A stretch of DNA of 64,000 bases. It comes from Pelistega europaea (GTDB lineage: Bacteria > Pseudomonadota > Gammaproteobacteria > Burkholderiales > Burkholderiaceae_B). The notes beneath the pieces are model-generated. The model was not told where the DNA came from and made no database searches. It worked only from the letters and a program-made list of their open reading frames with translations. Positions 8,788 to 18,281 of the stretch are shown piece after piece; positions within the stretch are counted from its first letter, which is position 1, and each line of letters opens with the position of its first letter. The position numbers and the translations under genes are program-made. The DNA lies in contig NZ_JABGBO010000004.1 in NCBI RefSeq assembly GCF_013133775.1, positions 186,001 through 250,000 of the forward strand, given 5' to 3'.

Positions 8788-10014
8788 ATGAATGCAGCAG
8801 ATTTAGTATGGGTTAGTGTCTCGACTATCCTAGTTCTACTGATGATTGTCCCTGGTGTAGCACTATTCTACGGTGGTCTAGTCCGTGCGAAAAACGTTCT
8901 TTCAGTACTTGCTCAAGTAATTGGCGTACTTTCTCTTGTCCTCGTACTCTGGTTTATCTACGGTTACTCGTTAGCATTTACAGAGAGCACAGCCTTCTTT
9001 GGTAACTTCTCGCGTGCTTTCTTCTCTGGTATGTTTAGCGTTCCTAATGATACGTATGAGCTATCTGGTACTATTCCTGAGCTAACTTTCGCTTCGTTCC
9101 AAGCCTCTTTTGCAGGGATTACTTGCGCCCTTGTTATTGGTGGTTTTGCTGAACGTATGAAATTTAAAGCGGTGCTTATCTTCATTGCAATCTGGATGAC
9201 TTTTGCTTATGTCCCTGTTGCTCATATGATTTGGGGTAGTGGTGGTTTCTTAGCAGGTGAAGCATTAGACTTTGCTGGTGGTACTGTTGTTCATATTAAT
9301 GCCGGTATTGCTGCCCTTGTTGCTGCCTACGTTGTTGGTCCACGTATTGGCTACGGTAAAGATGCAATGCAACCACATAATCTTCCTATGACTTACATTG
9401 GTGCTTGCTTACTCTGGATTGGTTGGTTTGGTTTTAACGCAGGTTCTTCACTTGGTGCTAACAACGCTCTTGCTCTTGCTTTCTTCAACACTATTATCGC
9501 AACAGCTGCTGGTGTGTTAGGCTGGATGTTATGTGAAGCCCTTCTTCGTGGTAAAGCCTCTCTATTGGGTGGAGCATCTGGTGCAGTTGCTGGTCTTGTA
9601 GGTGTTACTCCTGCAGCAGCTCTTGTAGGCCCTGTTGGTGCTTTAATTATCGGTTTCATCACTGGTATGGTGTGCGTATGGGGTGTTAACGGTCTTAAAC
9701 GCCTACTCAAAGCAGATGACACTCTTGATGTATTCGGCATCCATGGTGTAGGTGGTATTGTAGGTGGTGTGTTAACTGGTGTATTTAACGCAAAACCTCT
9801 TGGTGGACCTGGTTTAGAATCACTTGCTGATATTCCTCACCAATTATGGTTGCAAGTAGAAGGTATGATTATTGCAGCAGTAATCAGTGGTGTGGTTTCA
9901 TTTATCGCTATTAAGATCGCTGGTGTACTTTGCGGTGGTGTTCGTACCGATGCTGATAATGAACGTCAAGGTCTTGACATCACTTCTCACGGTGAGCAAG
10001 CTTACCAAAAATAA
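8788..10014 (+). CDS. amtB: Ammonium transporter AmtB
   Basis: Ammonium channel of the Amt/MEP/Rh family, 408 residues, with about 11 hydrophobic spans. The twin histidines of the pore are in the GGTVVHINAGIAAL segment (about 170) and in FGIHGVGGIVGG (about 318). The first span starts almost at once (ADLVWVSVSTILVLLMI), so the cleavable signal peptide of E. coli AmtB is not evident. GAAAGGA precedes the ATG. It is cotranscribed with glnK and followed by a strong terminator at 10051. Confidence 0.97.
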   Translation: MNAADLVWVSVSTILVLLMIVPGVALFYGGLVRAKNVLSVLAQVIGVLSLVLVLWFIYGYSLAFTESTAFFGNFSRAFFSGMFSVPNDTYELSGTIPELTFASFQASFAGITCALVIGGFAERMKFKAVLIFIAIWMTFAYVPVAHMIWGSGGFLAGEALDFAGGTVVHINAGIAALVAAYVVGPRIGYGKDAMQPHNLPMTYIGACLLWIGWFGFNAGSSLGANNALALAFFNTIIATAAGVLGWMLCEALLRGKASLLGGASGAVAGLVGVTPAAALVGPVGALIIGFITGMVCVWGVNGLKRLLKADDTLDVFGIHGVGGIVGGVLTGVFNAKPLGGPGLESLADIPHQLWLQVEGMIIAAVISGVVSFIAIKIAGVLCGGVRTDADNERQGLDITSHGEQAYQK

Positions 10015-10050
10015 TCGCTCTCTCCTCTACAGCGATTAGATAAATAATAA

Positions 10051-10074
10051 AGCCCCTCTCAATTTGGAGGGGCT
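10051..10074 (+). terminator. Intrinsic terminator of glnK-amtB
   Basis: An 8-bp GC-rich stem (AGCCCCTC/GAGGGGCT) with an 8-nt loop is followed by TTTTTCT, 37 bp after the amtB stop. Confidence 0.9.
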
Positions 10075-10243
10075 TTTTCTATTGTAGAATGTACACTGGC
10101 ATGGAATAAGAATTTACTAAGATAGCCCGGATAATTAGAATAGACTAAGGAAATTTGATATGAAACCATAGCATGCAAGACCTGTGCCTGCTTGGCATTT
10201 TTTAGTGTAAGACAGTTAGGCTTTGTCACTAGCCCACTAAAAA

Positions 10244-10269
10244 AGCCAAGATTCTTATGAATCTTGGCT
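10244..10269 (-). terminator. Intrinsic terminator of the small gene at 10322-10450
   Basis: Perfect 11-bp stem AGCCAAGATTC/GAATCTTGGCT with a 4-nt loop. On the minus strand it is followed by TTTTTT. It lies 52 bp downstream of the small ORF and confirms a separate leftward transcript. Confidence 0.85.
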
Positions 10270-10321
10270 CTTGATAATGGGTAACTTGATTAGCAAGTTA
10301 GTAAGTAATAACACCTGTCAA

Positions 10322-10450
10322 CTACACGCGTTTTACTTTTTCAAGCATTTTAAATGTGCCTTTAGGAGCACCTACAAATAAACGCTTAAAGTATTTACCT
10401 AAGCAACGACGCTCTAGAGTATTGCGGCGAGTGCGTTTGATTTCTGCCAT
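10322..10450 (-). CDS. Uncharacterised 42-residue basic protein
   Basis: I do not recognise this gene. It encodes 42 residues starting MAEIKRTRRNTLERRC and ending MLEKVKRV, with about 14 Lys/Arg, one Cys and no membrane span. Evidence that it is real: GGAG sits 8 nt before the ATG at 10450, the frame is free of stops, and a strong terminator follows at 10244-10269. Size and charge resemble small ribosomal or nucleic-acid-binding proteins, but it does not match bL34, bL35, bL36 or bS21 as I know them. It stands alone between amtB and pdxA. Confidence 0.75.
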   Translation of the reverse strand: MAEIKRTRRNTLERRCLGKYFKRLFVGAPKGTFKMLEKVKRV

Positions 10451-10608
10451 GTTATTCTCCGGAAAAATTCAATCAATTGAATCCGCTAGTTTACCTTATT
10501 TTTAAAGCAAAAGGGGCAATTCACCCTATTTTTCTAAGAAAGGTGTTGTTTTTAAAGCTAAAGTTCTAGTCTACACCAGATTTCATGTGCTTGACTACTG
10601 ATGAAAAA

Positions 10609-11643
10609 CTATCCCTTGCCTGCTAGCATCTTCATAGCCAAAACAAAAGCCTCTCGTAAAGAAGAGGGATCTGCAATACCCTTGCCTGCTATATCAAATG
10701 CCGTTCCATGATCAACACTTGTTCTGATAAAAGGCAACCCAACAGTCACGTTTACTCCCGTATCTACACCAAGATATTTCACAGGAATCAACCCTTGATC
10801 GTGATATTGAGCAACAACAATATCAAACTCCCCTCTCCTAGCACGCATAAAAACGGTATCGCCAGGGTATGGACCACTCACATTAACTCCTTCTTGTTGC
10901 ATCATCTCAATCGCCGGACGAATAATATCTCTATCCTCATTCCCAAAACGCCCCTCCTCACCAGCATGTGGATTTAATCCTGCTACCGCAATGCGTGCTT
11001 GCTTTAACCCTAATTGGTCACAGGCTTTGGCAGCTAAACGAATGGTCATCTTTTCATTATCTAGTGTAATATGCTGAGGCACTTCAGCTAAAGCCATATG
11101 AATGGTCACCAAAATCACTCTCAACTCATCATTGAGCAACATCATGCCCACATGGTCTACACCAGCTTTCTCTGCCAGAATCTCTGTATGTCCAGGAAAA
11201 TCATATCCGGCTTTTTTTAGTGACACTTTATGTAGGGGAGCGGTCACAATGGCATCAATATCGCCTTGCATAGCATGTTCAATAGCTGTGACTAAAAATC
11301 GATAACTTCCCTCTCCTGCTGCAGCACTCACCTCACCCATTACCACAGACTCATCAAGGGCAATACCACAGCTAATGACAGGAATTACCCCTACTGGCAT
11401 TGCTAGGGCTTCCATGGGGGTTTGGCACGCTACAATTTTTAGTTCTTTAAAAGCAGTAGAAACATCTGACACTCTATGTTGATGACGCAGCATTTCCATT
11501 GCTCTCTGCAAACTGAACACATCACCATAAACCACTGCTGGGGTAGGCAAGCCTTGTTGAAATAACTTTACAATTAATTCTGGTCCAATCCCTGCTGCAT
11601 CTCCCATTGTGATGCCGATAGGTTTACAATCATTAGCGTACAT
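10609..11643 (-). CDS. pdxA: 4-hydroxythreonine-4-phosphate dehydrogenase (PdxA family)
   Basis: PdxA oxidises 4-phosphohydroxy-L-threonine on the route to pyridoxal phosphate. It has 344 residues from the ATG at 11643, which has AGAGGA 5 nt upstream. An in-frame extension to 11718 lacks a ribosome site and is not conserved in the family. Metal-ligand histidines are seen in FPGHTEI, VTIHMAL and AQYHDQGLIPVKYLG, and the C-terminal FIRTSVDHGTAFDIAG is canonical. The usual GDPAGIGPE reads GDAAGIGPE here. The HMALAEVP region also resembles PdxA2-type D-threonate-4-phosphate dehydrogenases, so the exact substrate is not certain. Confidence 0.85.
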   Translation of the reverse strand: MYANDCKPIGITMGDAAGIGPELIVKLFQQGLPTPAVVYGDVFSLQRAMEMLRHQHRVSDVSTAFKELKIVACQTPMEALAMPVGVIPVISCGIALDESVVMGEVSAAAGEGSYRFLVTAIEHAMQGDIDAIVTAPLHKVSLKKAGYDFPGHTEILAEKAGVDHVGMMLLNDELRVILVTIHMALAEVPQHITLDNEKMTIRLAAKACDQLGLKQARIAVAGLNPHAGEEGRFGNEDRDIIRPAIEMMQQEGVNVSGPYPGDTVFMRARRGEFDIVVAQYHDQGLIPVKYLGVDTGVNVTVGLPFIRTSVDHGTAFDIAGKGIADPSSLREAFVLAMKMLAGKG

Positions 11644-11807
11644 TTTTATCCTCTGGCTAGAGACGTTTTTTATCGCAATAACACTTGCCGCATCAACATG
11701 CATCACAGCATAGGTCATTGTCTGGAGTTTGCGGTAAAGAACATCATTTTTGATTTCAAAGAAGTTAGCTATCAGTGTAGCACTTCATCCTTTTTTTAGT
11801 GCAAATT

Positions 11808-14800
11808 ATGTCTTCACAAATTCGTATTTTTGGTGCAAAACAAAATAATCTTAAAAATCTCAATGTATCTTTTAATACAGGCGAAATTACGGTACTTACC
11901 GGTGTATCGGGTTCTGGCAAAAGCTCTCTTGCTTTTGACACTCTTTACGCTGAGGGACAACGCAAGTATGTAGAGACTTTCTCCCCCTATGCACGCCAAT
12001 TCCTTGACCGCATGGATAAGCCTCAGGTTGATCATATTGAAGGCATTCTTCCTGCTATTGCCATCGATCAAACAAATCCTGTTCGCAACTCTCGTAGCTC
12101 TGTTGGCACAATGACCGAGCTGAATGACCACCTTAAACTGCTATTTGCCCGTACTGCGACACTCTATTGTCGACAATGTGCTAAGCCTGTGCATAAAGAT
12201 AATCATGAAACTATCTATCAACAACTCAAAGCATTAAGCCAAGCTGCCAATGATCCTCGTTTGATTATCACTTTTGCAGTTAAAGTCCCCAACAACTACA
12301 CAGAAGATGAAGTTAAGCAATTTCTAGAACAACAAGGTTATACACGTATTCACGCAGAGGAAACATTATCTAACCCAGCTACAACTCATCATTCGTCTGC
12401 AAAAACTGCTACAACAAATAGTACTTCCCCCAATAAAGAAGAAATAGCCGATAGCAACACTAATGCCACAGGAACATCCAAAAAACGCACTAAGAAAACC
12501 ACCACAGAAACCTATCGGACTTTATATGTCGTACAGGATCGCTTCCGTTTTAGTAAAGCCGAAAGAGAACGTGTCATAGAAGCGATTGAGGCAACTCTGA
12601 ATTATGGTCAAGGGAAGCTCCGTGTCTACGCCCTCAATGCTGAAGGTGAAAATGCCTATCAGTGGAATTTTAGCCAACATTTACACTGTGCTAACTGTGA
12701 TATTACCTATCATGAAGCCCTGCCTAGTACTTTTTCCTTTAACTCACCACTAGGTGCCTGTGAAGTTTGTCGCGGTTTTGGACGTACTATGGGTATTGAC
12801 TATGGTTTAGTCGTCCCTGACGAAAACAAAACACTAGCTGAAGGAGCCATTAAACCTTGGCAAACACCCACCTATGCGGAATGCCAAGACGACTTAATCC
12901 GTCATGCAAAAAAAGCCCATATCCGTATTAATACCCCATGGAAAGATTTGACCGAAGAAGAAAAAGACTGGGTAATCCAAGGGGTTCCCGACTTCAAGGA
13001 TACTCACCAAGGCTGGAAAAATCAGTGGTATGGAGCATCTCGTTTTTTTGATTATTTAGAAAGTAAATCTTATAAGATGCATATCCGCGTTATGCTTTCT
13101 AAATACCGTAGTTACCGCCAATGTTATGCTTGCCAAGGCTCTCGCTTAAAACCCGATGCTAACCTTTGGCGTATTGGTAAGCAAACAGCAGAGCATCTTC
13201 CTCACTATCAACGTTTTATGCCCGTTGGTACAAAATGGAGTATCACACAACTTAATCAATTACCTGGACTCTCCATCCATGATTTGATGCGTTTATCGCT
13301 TGCTGATGTGAAACAATTCTTTATTGATGAAAATTTCCAGCAAGATAGTGCTATAGAGCTTGTACTCACCGAGATTAAAACGCGTCTGAACTATCTGAAC
13401 GATGTTGGGCTTTCTTACCTCAGTCTCGATAGACAGAGCCGAACCTTATCAGGAGGAGAAATTCAACGAATCAACCTGACCACAGCACTTGGTACCTCAC
13501 TCACAAATACACTTTTTGTATTAGATGAACCCTCGATTGGGTTGCATCCTCATGATATGAGCCAAATTATCCAAGTCATGCAGCGACTACGCCGAGCAGG
13601 CAATACTCTTGTTGTCGTAGAGCATGATCCCCAAGTCATGGTGGCGGCTGATCGTATTCTTGACATAGGCCCTGGTCCTGGGGAACGAGGGGGCGAGATT
13701 ATCTTTGATGGCCCCCCCGAAAAGCTACGGCATGCTACTACACTGACAGGAGAATATCTCGGTGGTCGTCTACATGTTGAGGCTCCGCTACCAATGCCAG
13801 TAAAACCCAATACCCCTAAACTACTACTTCAAGGAGCCAGCGAACATAATTTAAAAAATATTGATGTTGCTTTTCCTCTGAATCGCTTAGTGTGTATCAC
13901 TGGAGTATCAGGATCAGGAAAATCCACTTTAATCCAAGATGTGCTTTATCCTGCTTTATTAAAATATTTCAATAAACCCACAGAAGCCCCTGGAAAATAT
14001 CAACAATTACTCGGAGCAGAGCAAATCGCTGAAGTCATTATGGTAGATCAGTCCCCTATTGGCAAAACAGCACGCTCTAACCCTGCCAGCTATGTGGGAG
14101 CTTTTGATGCAATCCGTAAAATATTTGCCCAAACACCTATTGCCAAAGAACGTGGCTATACAGCAGGAACATTCAGTTTTAATAGTGGCGATGGACGTTG
14201 CCCTACTTGTGGTGGTACAGGTTTTGAACATATTGAGATGCAGTTCTTATCGGATGTTTATCTGCGCTGTCCTGATTGCGATGGTAAACGTTTCAAACCA
14301 GAAATCCTTGAGGTTGAAGTTGAACACCTTGGCCGCAAAGCGAATATCGCAGACGTACTCAATATGACCGTCAGTGAGGCATTAGATTTCTTTAAAGGCC
14401 TAAAAGATGTTAAGACTAGTTTACAACCTCTTGTTGATGTTGGACTGGAATACGTCAGTTTAGGTCAACCTGTTCCTACATTATCAGGGGGTGAAGCCCA
14501 ACGACTAAAATTGGCAGGGCATCTAGTTGAGGCTGCAAAACTTGGTGCCAAAGCGAAAAAGCTCGCCTACAAAGGCAATCTGTTCCTATTCGACGAACCT
14601 ACCACAGGCTTACACTTCGATGATATTTCTCGCCTAATGCGTGCTTTTCGTAAACTCCTGGAAGCTGGACATTCACTCATTATTATTGAACATAATATGG
14701 ATGTTATTCGAGCAGCAGATTGGATTATCGACTTAGGACCTCAAGGTGGCTTACATGGGGGGGAAATCGTCGCGGAGGGAACTCCTGCTGATTTACGTAA

Positions 14801-17543
14801 AAATAAGAAGTCACTGACAGGATTGGCACTTGCGGATTATGAGAAAAATATTATCCTCAAAACCACAATGACATTACATGACCAATCTCCTGAATATCAA
14901 ATCCAACACGATATGCCACGCCAAATTGAAATTCTTAATGCTCGTGAGCATAATCTTAAAAATATCTCGGTGAATATCCCTCATAATAAATTTACCGTGA
15001 TTACAGGGGTATCTGGCTCAGGCAAATCAACACTCGCCTTTGATATTCTATTTAATGAGGGTCAACGCCGTTATCTTGAATCCCTTAATGCCTACGCACG
15101 GGCTGTTGTCCAACCAGCAGGCAAACCAGAAGTAGATGCCATTTATGGTATTGCCCCTACCGTCGCTATTGAGCAAAGGACGAGTCGTGGCGGACGCAAG
15201 TCCACTGTTGGCACGATGACAGAAATTCATCATTTCCTACGTTTACTCTATGTAAAACTTGGAACTCAGTATTGTCCTACTTGCCATATTCCTGTTGTTC
15301 CCTATAGTCCAGAACAGATTTTGGAACAAATTATGCACGAGCATAAAAACGAGCGTATTGCCTTATTAGCCCCTCTAGTCACTGCACGTAAAGGTTACTA
15401 TACCGACCTTGCCAAGTGGGCAGAGAAAGCTGGCTATACCCATCTACGAGTCGATGGAGAGTTTATTCCTGTCTCTCCATGGCCTCGTCTTGATCGCTAT
15501 AAGGAACATACCATTGAACTCCCTGTGCTAGATACATCAGTCAGCAGAGCCAATGAAAAATCTCTATTGGAGGGAATTCATCTTAGCCTACAACATGGTC
15601 AAGGGGTAATGAGTATTTTGCATGGATTAGATAAAAAGGCATCCTTAGCCGAGCAGTCTCATACCAAACAACGACATTTCTCTAGTAAACGTGTCTGCCC
15701 CAGTTGCCACACAAGTTACCCTGACCCTGATCCACGTTTATTCTCCTATAACTCTAAACATGGCTGGTGTCCTGCTTGTTTTGGTACAGGCCTACATATT
15801 GAGGGATTCGATGCGGAACAAACAGGTGAAGAGAGCCACTGGTTATCTAACGAAGAAGAGGAATACCTTGGTACATGTACCGCTTGCTCCGGCACACGTC
15901 TAAACCCTGTAGCGCGTGCTTTTGAGTGGGAGGGCAAATCCATCACTGAAATCAGTGCTATGTCTGTCCAAGAGGCATCAGAATTCTTCACTGGATTGAA
16001 ACTCGATAAACGTTCAGCTGAAATTGCTCGCGATATTCTAGTTGAGATTAAAAACCGTCTCAACTTTATGCAATCTGTGGGTCTAAACTATCTCACATTA
16101 GACCGTTCTTCTCCCACTCTGTCTGGTGGTGAGGCACAACGTATCCGTCTAGCAGCACAGCTTGGTTCCAACCTACAAGGTGTTTGCTATATTTTGGATG
16201 AGCCTACTATCGGTCTGCATCCACGGGATAACCGTATTTTACTCAATGCGTTAAGTAAACTTGAGGGCAATGGTAATACCCTGGTTGTGGTAGAACATGA
16301 TGAAGACACCATCCGTAAAGCAGAACATATTATTGATATTGGTCCTGGAGCGGGCGTACGTGGTGGTACCGTAGTAGCACAAGGCAGTTATAAAGACATC
16401 GTAAAAAACCCTCAATCTCTCACTGGTAAATTCCTCGCTCACCCGATTGCCCACCCAATGAAGCCACGCCGCCTCATCAATAAAAATCAGCAATGGATAC
16501 AGATTAAGGGGGCGAATTTACATAATCTACAATCAGTAGATGCCCAAATTCCTCTAGGCAAACTCAGTGTGATTACTGGTGTATCAGGTTCAGGTAAATC
16601 AAGCCTTGCACGTGATGTGCTTCTCCATAATCTCAAAAGAGTCGTTGGCAGCAAAGGTACTCCAACATGGCAAGGTTGTACATCTATTGAGGGATGGGAA
16701 TTTCTTGACCGTGTACTTGAAGTGGATCAGACCCCTATTGGCAAAACCCCTCGTTCTTGTCCTGCCACATATATTGGCTTCTGGGACGATGTACGCCAAC
16801 AATTCGCACAAACACATGAAGCCAAAATGCACGGTTGGACTGCTTCTCGTTTTTCTTTCAATACAGGTGCTGGACGTTGCCCTGTCTGCGAGGGGCAAGG
16901 TATGCGTACAGTGGAAATGAGTTTCTTACCTGATATGAAAGTGCCTTGTGAAGCATGTCATGGGAATCGTTTTAACCCTGAAACCTTAAGCGTCAAATTG
17001 CGTGACAAGTCGGTAGGCGAAGTACTACGCATGGAAATTGATGATGCTATCCCTTATTTCGCCAACCATCCCAAAGTACTACGATCATTACAACTGCTAC
17101 AAGATGTTGGTCTAGGCTATCTTACCCTTGGACAAGCCTCTCCTACCCTATCTGGAGGGGAAGCACAACGCATTAAGTTGGTATCTGAATTAGTAAAAGC
17201 TAAATTAGACGAAGGTATTATCAAAACTGGTCGAGTCTCTCGACAACCCCATACCCTTTATGTATTAGATGAACCAACTGTTGGTCTATCTATGGCAGAT
17301 GTAGAAAAATTAATCCATGTTCTTCATCGTCTTGTAGATGCTGGTAATACTGTTGTAGTTATTGAGCATAATTTAGATATTATGGCAGAAGCAGACTGGA
17401 TACTTGATATGGGACCAGAGGGAGGAACAGGTGGCGGACTACTGGTTGCCAGTGGGAATCCTGAAACGCTAATCCAGCAAAAAGACTCCTCACATACAGG
17501 AGCTGTACTTGCCGATTTTATGGGCAAGCACCCAAAACAATAA
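11808..17543 (+). CDS. uvrA: Double-length UvrA-like excinuclease ATPase (four ABC modules)
   Basis: The protein has 1911 residues, about twice a normal UvrA (about 940). Two UvrA-like halves are fused head to tail. Walker A motifs (GVSGSGKS) lie near residues 35, 700, 1068 and 1592, and ABC signatures (LSGGE-QR) near 548, 892, 1438 and 1782. Zinc-finger cysteines are seen in both halves (CPTCGG...CPDCDG near 800; CPVCEG...CEACHG near 1695). UvrA recognises bulky DNA lesions and loads UvrB. Double-length UvrA is known in Chlamydia. A standard UvrA may be encoded elsewhere. The ATG at 11808 is preferred over the GTG at 11799; neither has a clear ribosome site. It is divergent from pdxA. Confidence 0.92.
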   Translation: MSSQIRIFGAKQNNLKNLNVSFNTGEITVLTGVSGSGKSSLAFDTLYAEGQRKYVETFSPYARQFLDRMDKPQVDHIEGILPAIAIDQTNPVRNSRSSVGTMTELNDHLKLLFARTATLYCRQCAKPVHKDNHETIYQQLKALSQAANDPRLIITFAVKVPNNYTEDEVKQFLEQQGYTRIHAEETLSNPATTHHSSAKTATTNSTSPNKEEIADSNTNATGTSKKRTKKTTTETYRTLYVVQDRFRFSKAERERVIEAIEATLNYGQGKLRVYALNAEGENAYQWNFSQHLHCANCDITYHEALPSTFSFNSPLGACEVCRGFGRTMGIDYGLVVPDENKTLAEGAIKPWQTPTYAECQDDLIRHAKKAHIRINTPWKDLTEEEKDWVIQGVPDFKDTHQGWKNQWYGASRFFDYLESKSYKMHIRVMLSKYRSYRQCYACQGSRLKPDANLWRIGKQTAEHLPHYQRFMPVGTKWSITQLNQLPGLSIHDLMRLSLADVKQFFIDENFQQDSAIELVLTEIKTRLNYLNDVGLSYLSLDRQSRTLSGGEIQRINLTTALGTSLTNTLFVLDEPSIGLHPHDMSQIIQVMQRLRRAGNTLVVVEHDPQVMVAADRILDIGPGPGERGGEIIFDGPPEKLRHATTLTGEYLGGRLHVEAPLPMPVKPNTPKLLLQGASEHNLKNIDVAFPLNRLVCITGVSGSGKSTLIQDVLYPALLKYFNKPTEAPGKYQQLLGAEQIAEVIMVDQSPIGKTARSNPASYVGAFDAIRKIFAQTPIAKERGYTAGTFSFNSGDGRCPTCGGTGFEHIEMQFLSDVYLRCPDCDGKRFKPEILEVEVEHLGRKANIADVLNMTVSEALDFFKGLKDVKTSLQPLVDVGLEYVSLGQPVPTLSGGEAQRLKLAGHLVEAAKLGAKAKKLAYKGNLFLFDEPTTGLHFDDISRLMRAFRKLLEAGHSLIIIEHNMDVIRAADWIIDLGPQGGLHGGEIVAEGTPADLRKNKKSLTGLALADYEKNIILKTTMTLHDQSPEYQIQHDMPRQIEILNAREHNLKNISVNIPHNKFTVITGVSGSGKSTLAFDILFNEGQRRYLESLNAYARAVVQPAGKPEVDAIYGIAPTVAIEQRTSRGGRKSTVGTMTEIHHFLRLLYVKLGTQYCPTCHIPVVPYSPEQILEQIMHEHKNERIALLAPLVTARKGYYTDLAKWAEKAGYTHLRVDGEFIPVSPWPRLDRYKEHTIELPVLDTSVSRANEKSLLEGIHLSLQHGQGVMSILHGLDKKASLAEQSHTKQRHFSSKRVCPSCHTSYPDPDPRLFSYNSKHGWCPACFGTGLHIEGFDAEQTGEESHWLSNEEEEYLGTCTACSGTRLNPVARAFEWEGKSITEISAMSVQEASEFFTGLKLDKRSAEIARDILVEIKNRLNFMQSVGLNYLTLDRSSPTLSGGEAQRIRLAAQLGSNLQGVCYILDEPTIGLHPRDNRILLNALSKLEGNGNTLVVVEHDEDTIRKAEHIIDIGPGAGVRGGTVVAQGSYKDIVKNPQSLTGKFLAHPIAHPMKPRRLINKNQQWIQIKGANLHNLQSVDAQIPLGKLSVITGVSGSGKSSLARDVLLHNLKRVVGSKGTPTWQGCTSIEGWEFLDRVLEVDQTPIGKTPRSCPATYIGFWDDVRQQFAQTHEAKMHGWTASRFSFNTGAGRCPVCEGQGMRTVEMSFLPDMKVPCEACHGNRFNPETLSVKLRDKSVGEVLRMEIDDAIPYFANHPKVLRSLQLLQDVGLGYLTLGQASPTLSGGEAQRIKLVSELVKAKLDEGIIKTGRVSRQPHTLYVLDEPTVGLSMADVEKLIHVLHRLVDAGNTVVVIEHNLDIMAEADWILDMGPEGGTGGGLLVASGNPETLIQQKDSSHTGAVLADFMGKHPKQ

Positions 17544-17601
17544 TCGGTATAAGAGGATGAAAGCATTTCAAAGCGTTGGATTACAGGCTTTTTAAAACGA
17601 A

Positions 17602-17634
17602 TTTTGTGCTGTACGATTTTCATACAGCACAAAA
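17602..17634. terminator. Bidirectional hairpin after uvrA
   Basis: A 12-bp perfect stem (TTTTGTGCTGTA/TACAGCACAAAA) with a 9-nt loop lies 58 bp after the uvrA stop. The stem ends are A/T-rich, so U-runs exist on both strands. It also closes the pseudogene on the other strand. Confidence 0.65.
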
Positions 17635-17675
17635 TTTTAGGATAACAATAGACTACCTAGCTAGTCCCTTGGATT

Positions 17676-18123
17676 TTAGCCATGTATCCAATAAGCAAGT
17701 TGCTCATTCAGTTCCCCCGGCCCCCAAGCAACAATGGCATTGACAAGATGGGTTTGCCTGGCTGACCGCTACCCTATGGTTCCGCCCATGGAGTGCGTAA
17801 CTAGGATAGCCCCCTTCACTTGCTCAACCAATTGTGCAAGCACCTTGGCATTCAAATCATTATCCAATGGCTCAGCTGAAAAATCAGTAGCCATGGGTTA
17901 GGATGCTCAGGTTCCTGATATGTCACATAGGCAAAATCACCATAGGCACGTTGTCCATCAGGATTCAGGAAAGCGTCTTGATGAAAAGTGCTTGGGTGAG
18001 TAATATAGGATTCCCCAACTGAAAATGAACCTTGCTCTGCAATGGAAAGGGGGGCTTGGCAGCCAAACTATTAGAGATGCTTAAGCAAAGACCTAGCCCC
18101 AAAATACATTGTGTGAGTTTCAT
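17676..18123 (-). pseudogene. Decayed secreted alpha/beta-hydrolase gene
   Basis: A ribosome site (AAAGGATAAG) and ATG at 18123 start a clear signal peptide (MKLTQCILGLGLCLSISNSLAA). After a C6 run (18049-18054) the frame must change to continue with GSFSVGESYITHPSTFHQ, DAFLNPDGQRAYGDFAYVTYQ and EPEHPNPW. This is the N-terminal signature of a secreted esterase-like alpha/beta-hydrolase family. The middle is missing. A later segment in another frame reads LVEQVKGAILVTHSMGGTIG, the nucleophile elbow with Ser in HSMGG, then a TAG. A last piece reads NAIVAWGPGELNEQLAYWIHG and ends at 17676. Frameshifts, an internal deletion and a stop make it non-functional. Confidence 0.85.
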
Positions 18124-18281
18124 CTTATCCTTTCAAAAAGTAATGATTCAACGCATTATAAAAAACCATGAATATGTTTTAACTAAAGACGTTATGCATG
18201 ACCTTTTGAAGGAATTTCAATAATACCTATGACACCATCAGTTATCACTTTACCATGCTAAAAGCACCTCTGCCATACTCT

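Noticed and set aside
14059-14367. Several 70-110-residue ORFs inside uvrA on both strands
   Set aside because: They are out-of-frame shadows of a well-supported large coding sequence without start signals.
18049-18054. G6/C6 tract as a phase-variation switch
   Set aside because: Restoring this frame alone would not repair the downstream deletion and stop codons, so a phase-variable functional gene is not supported.
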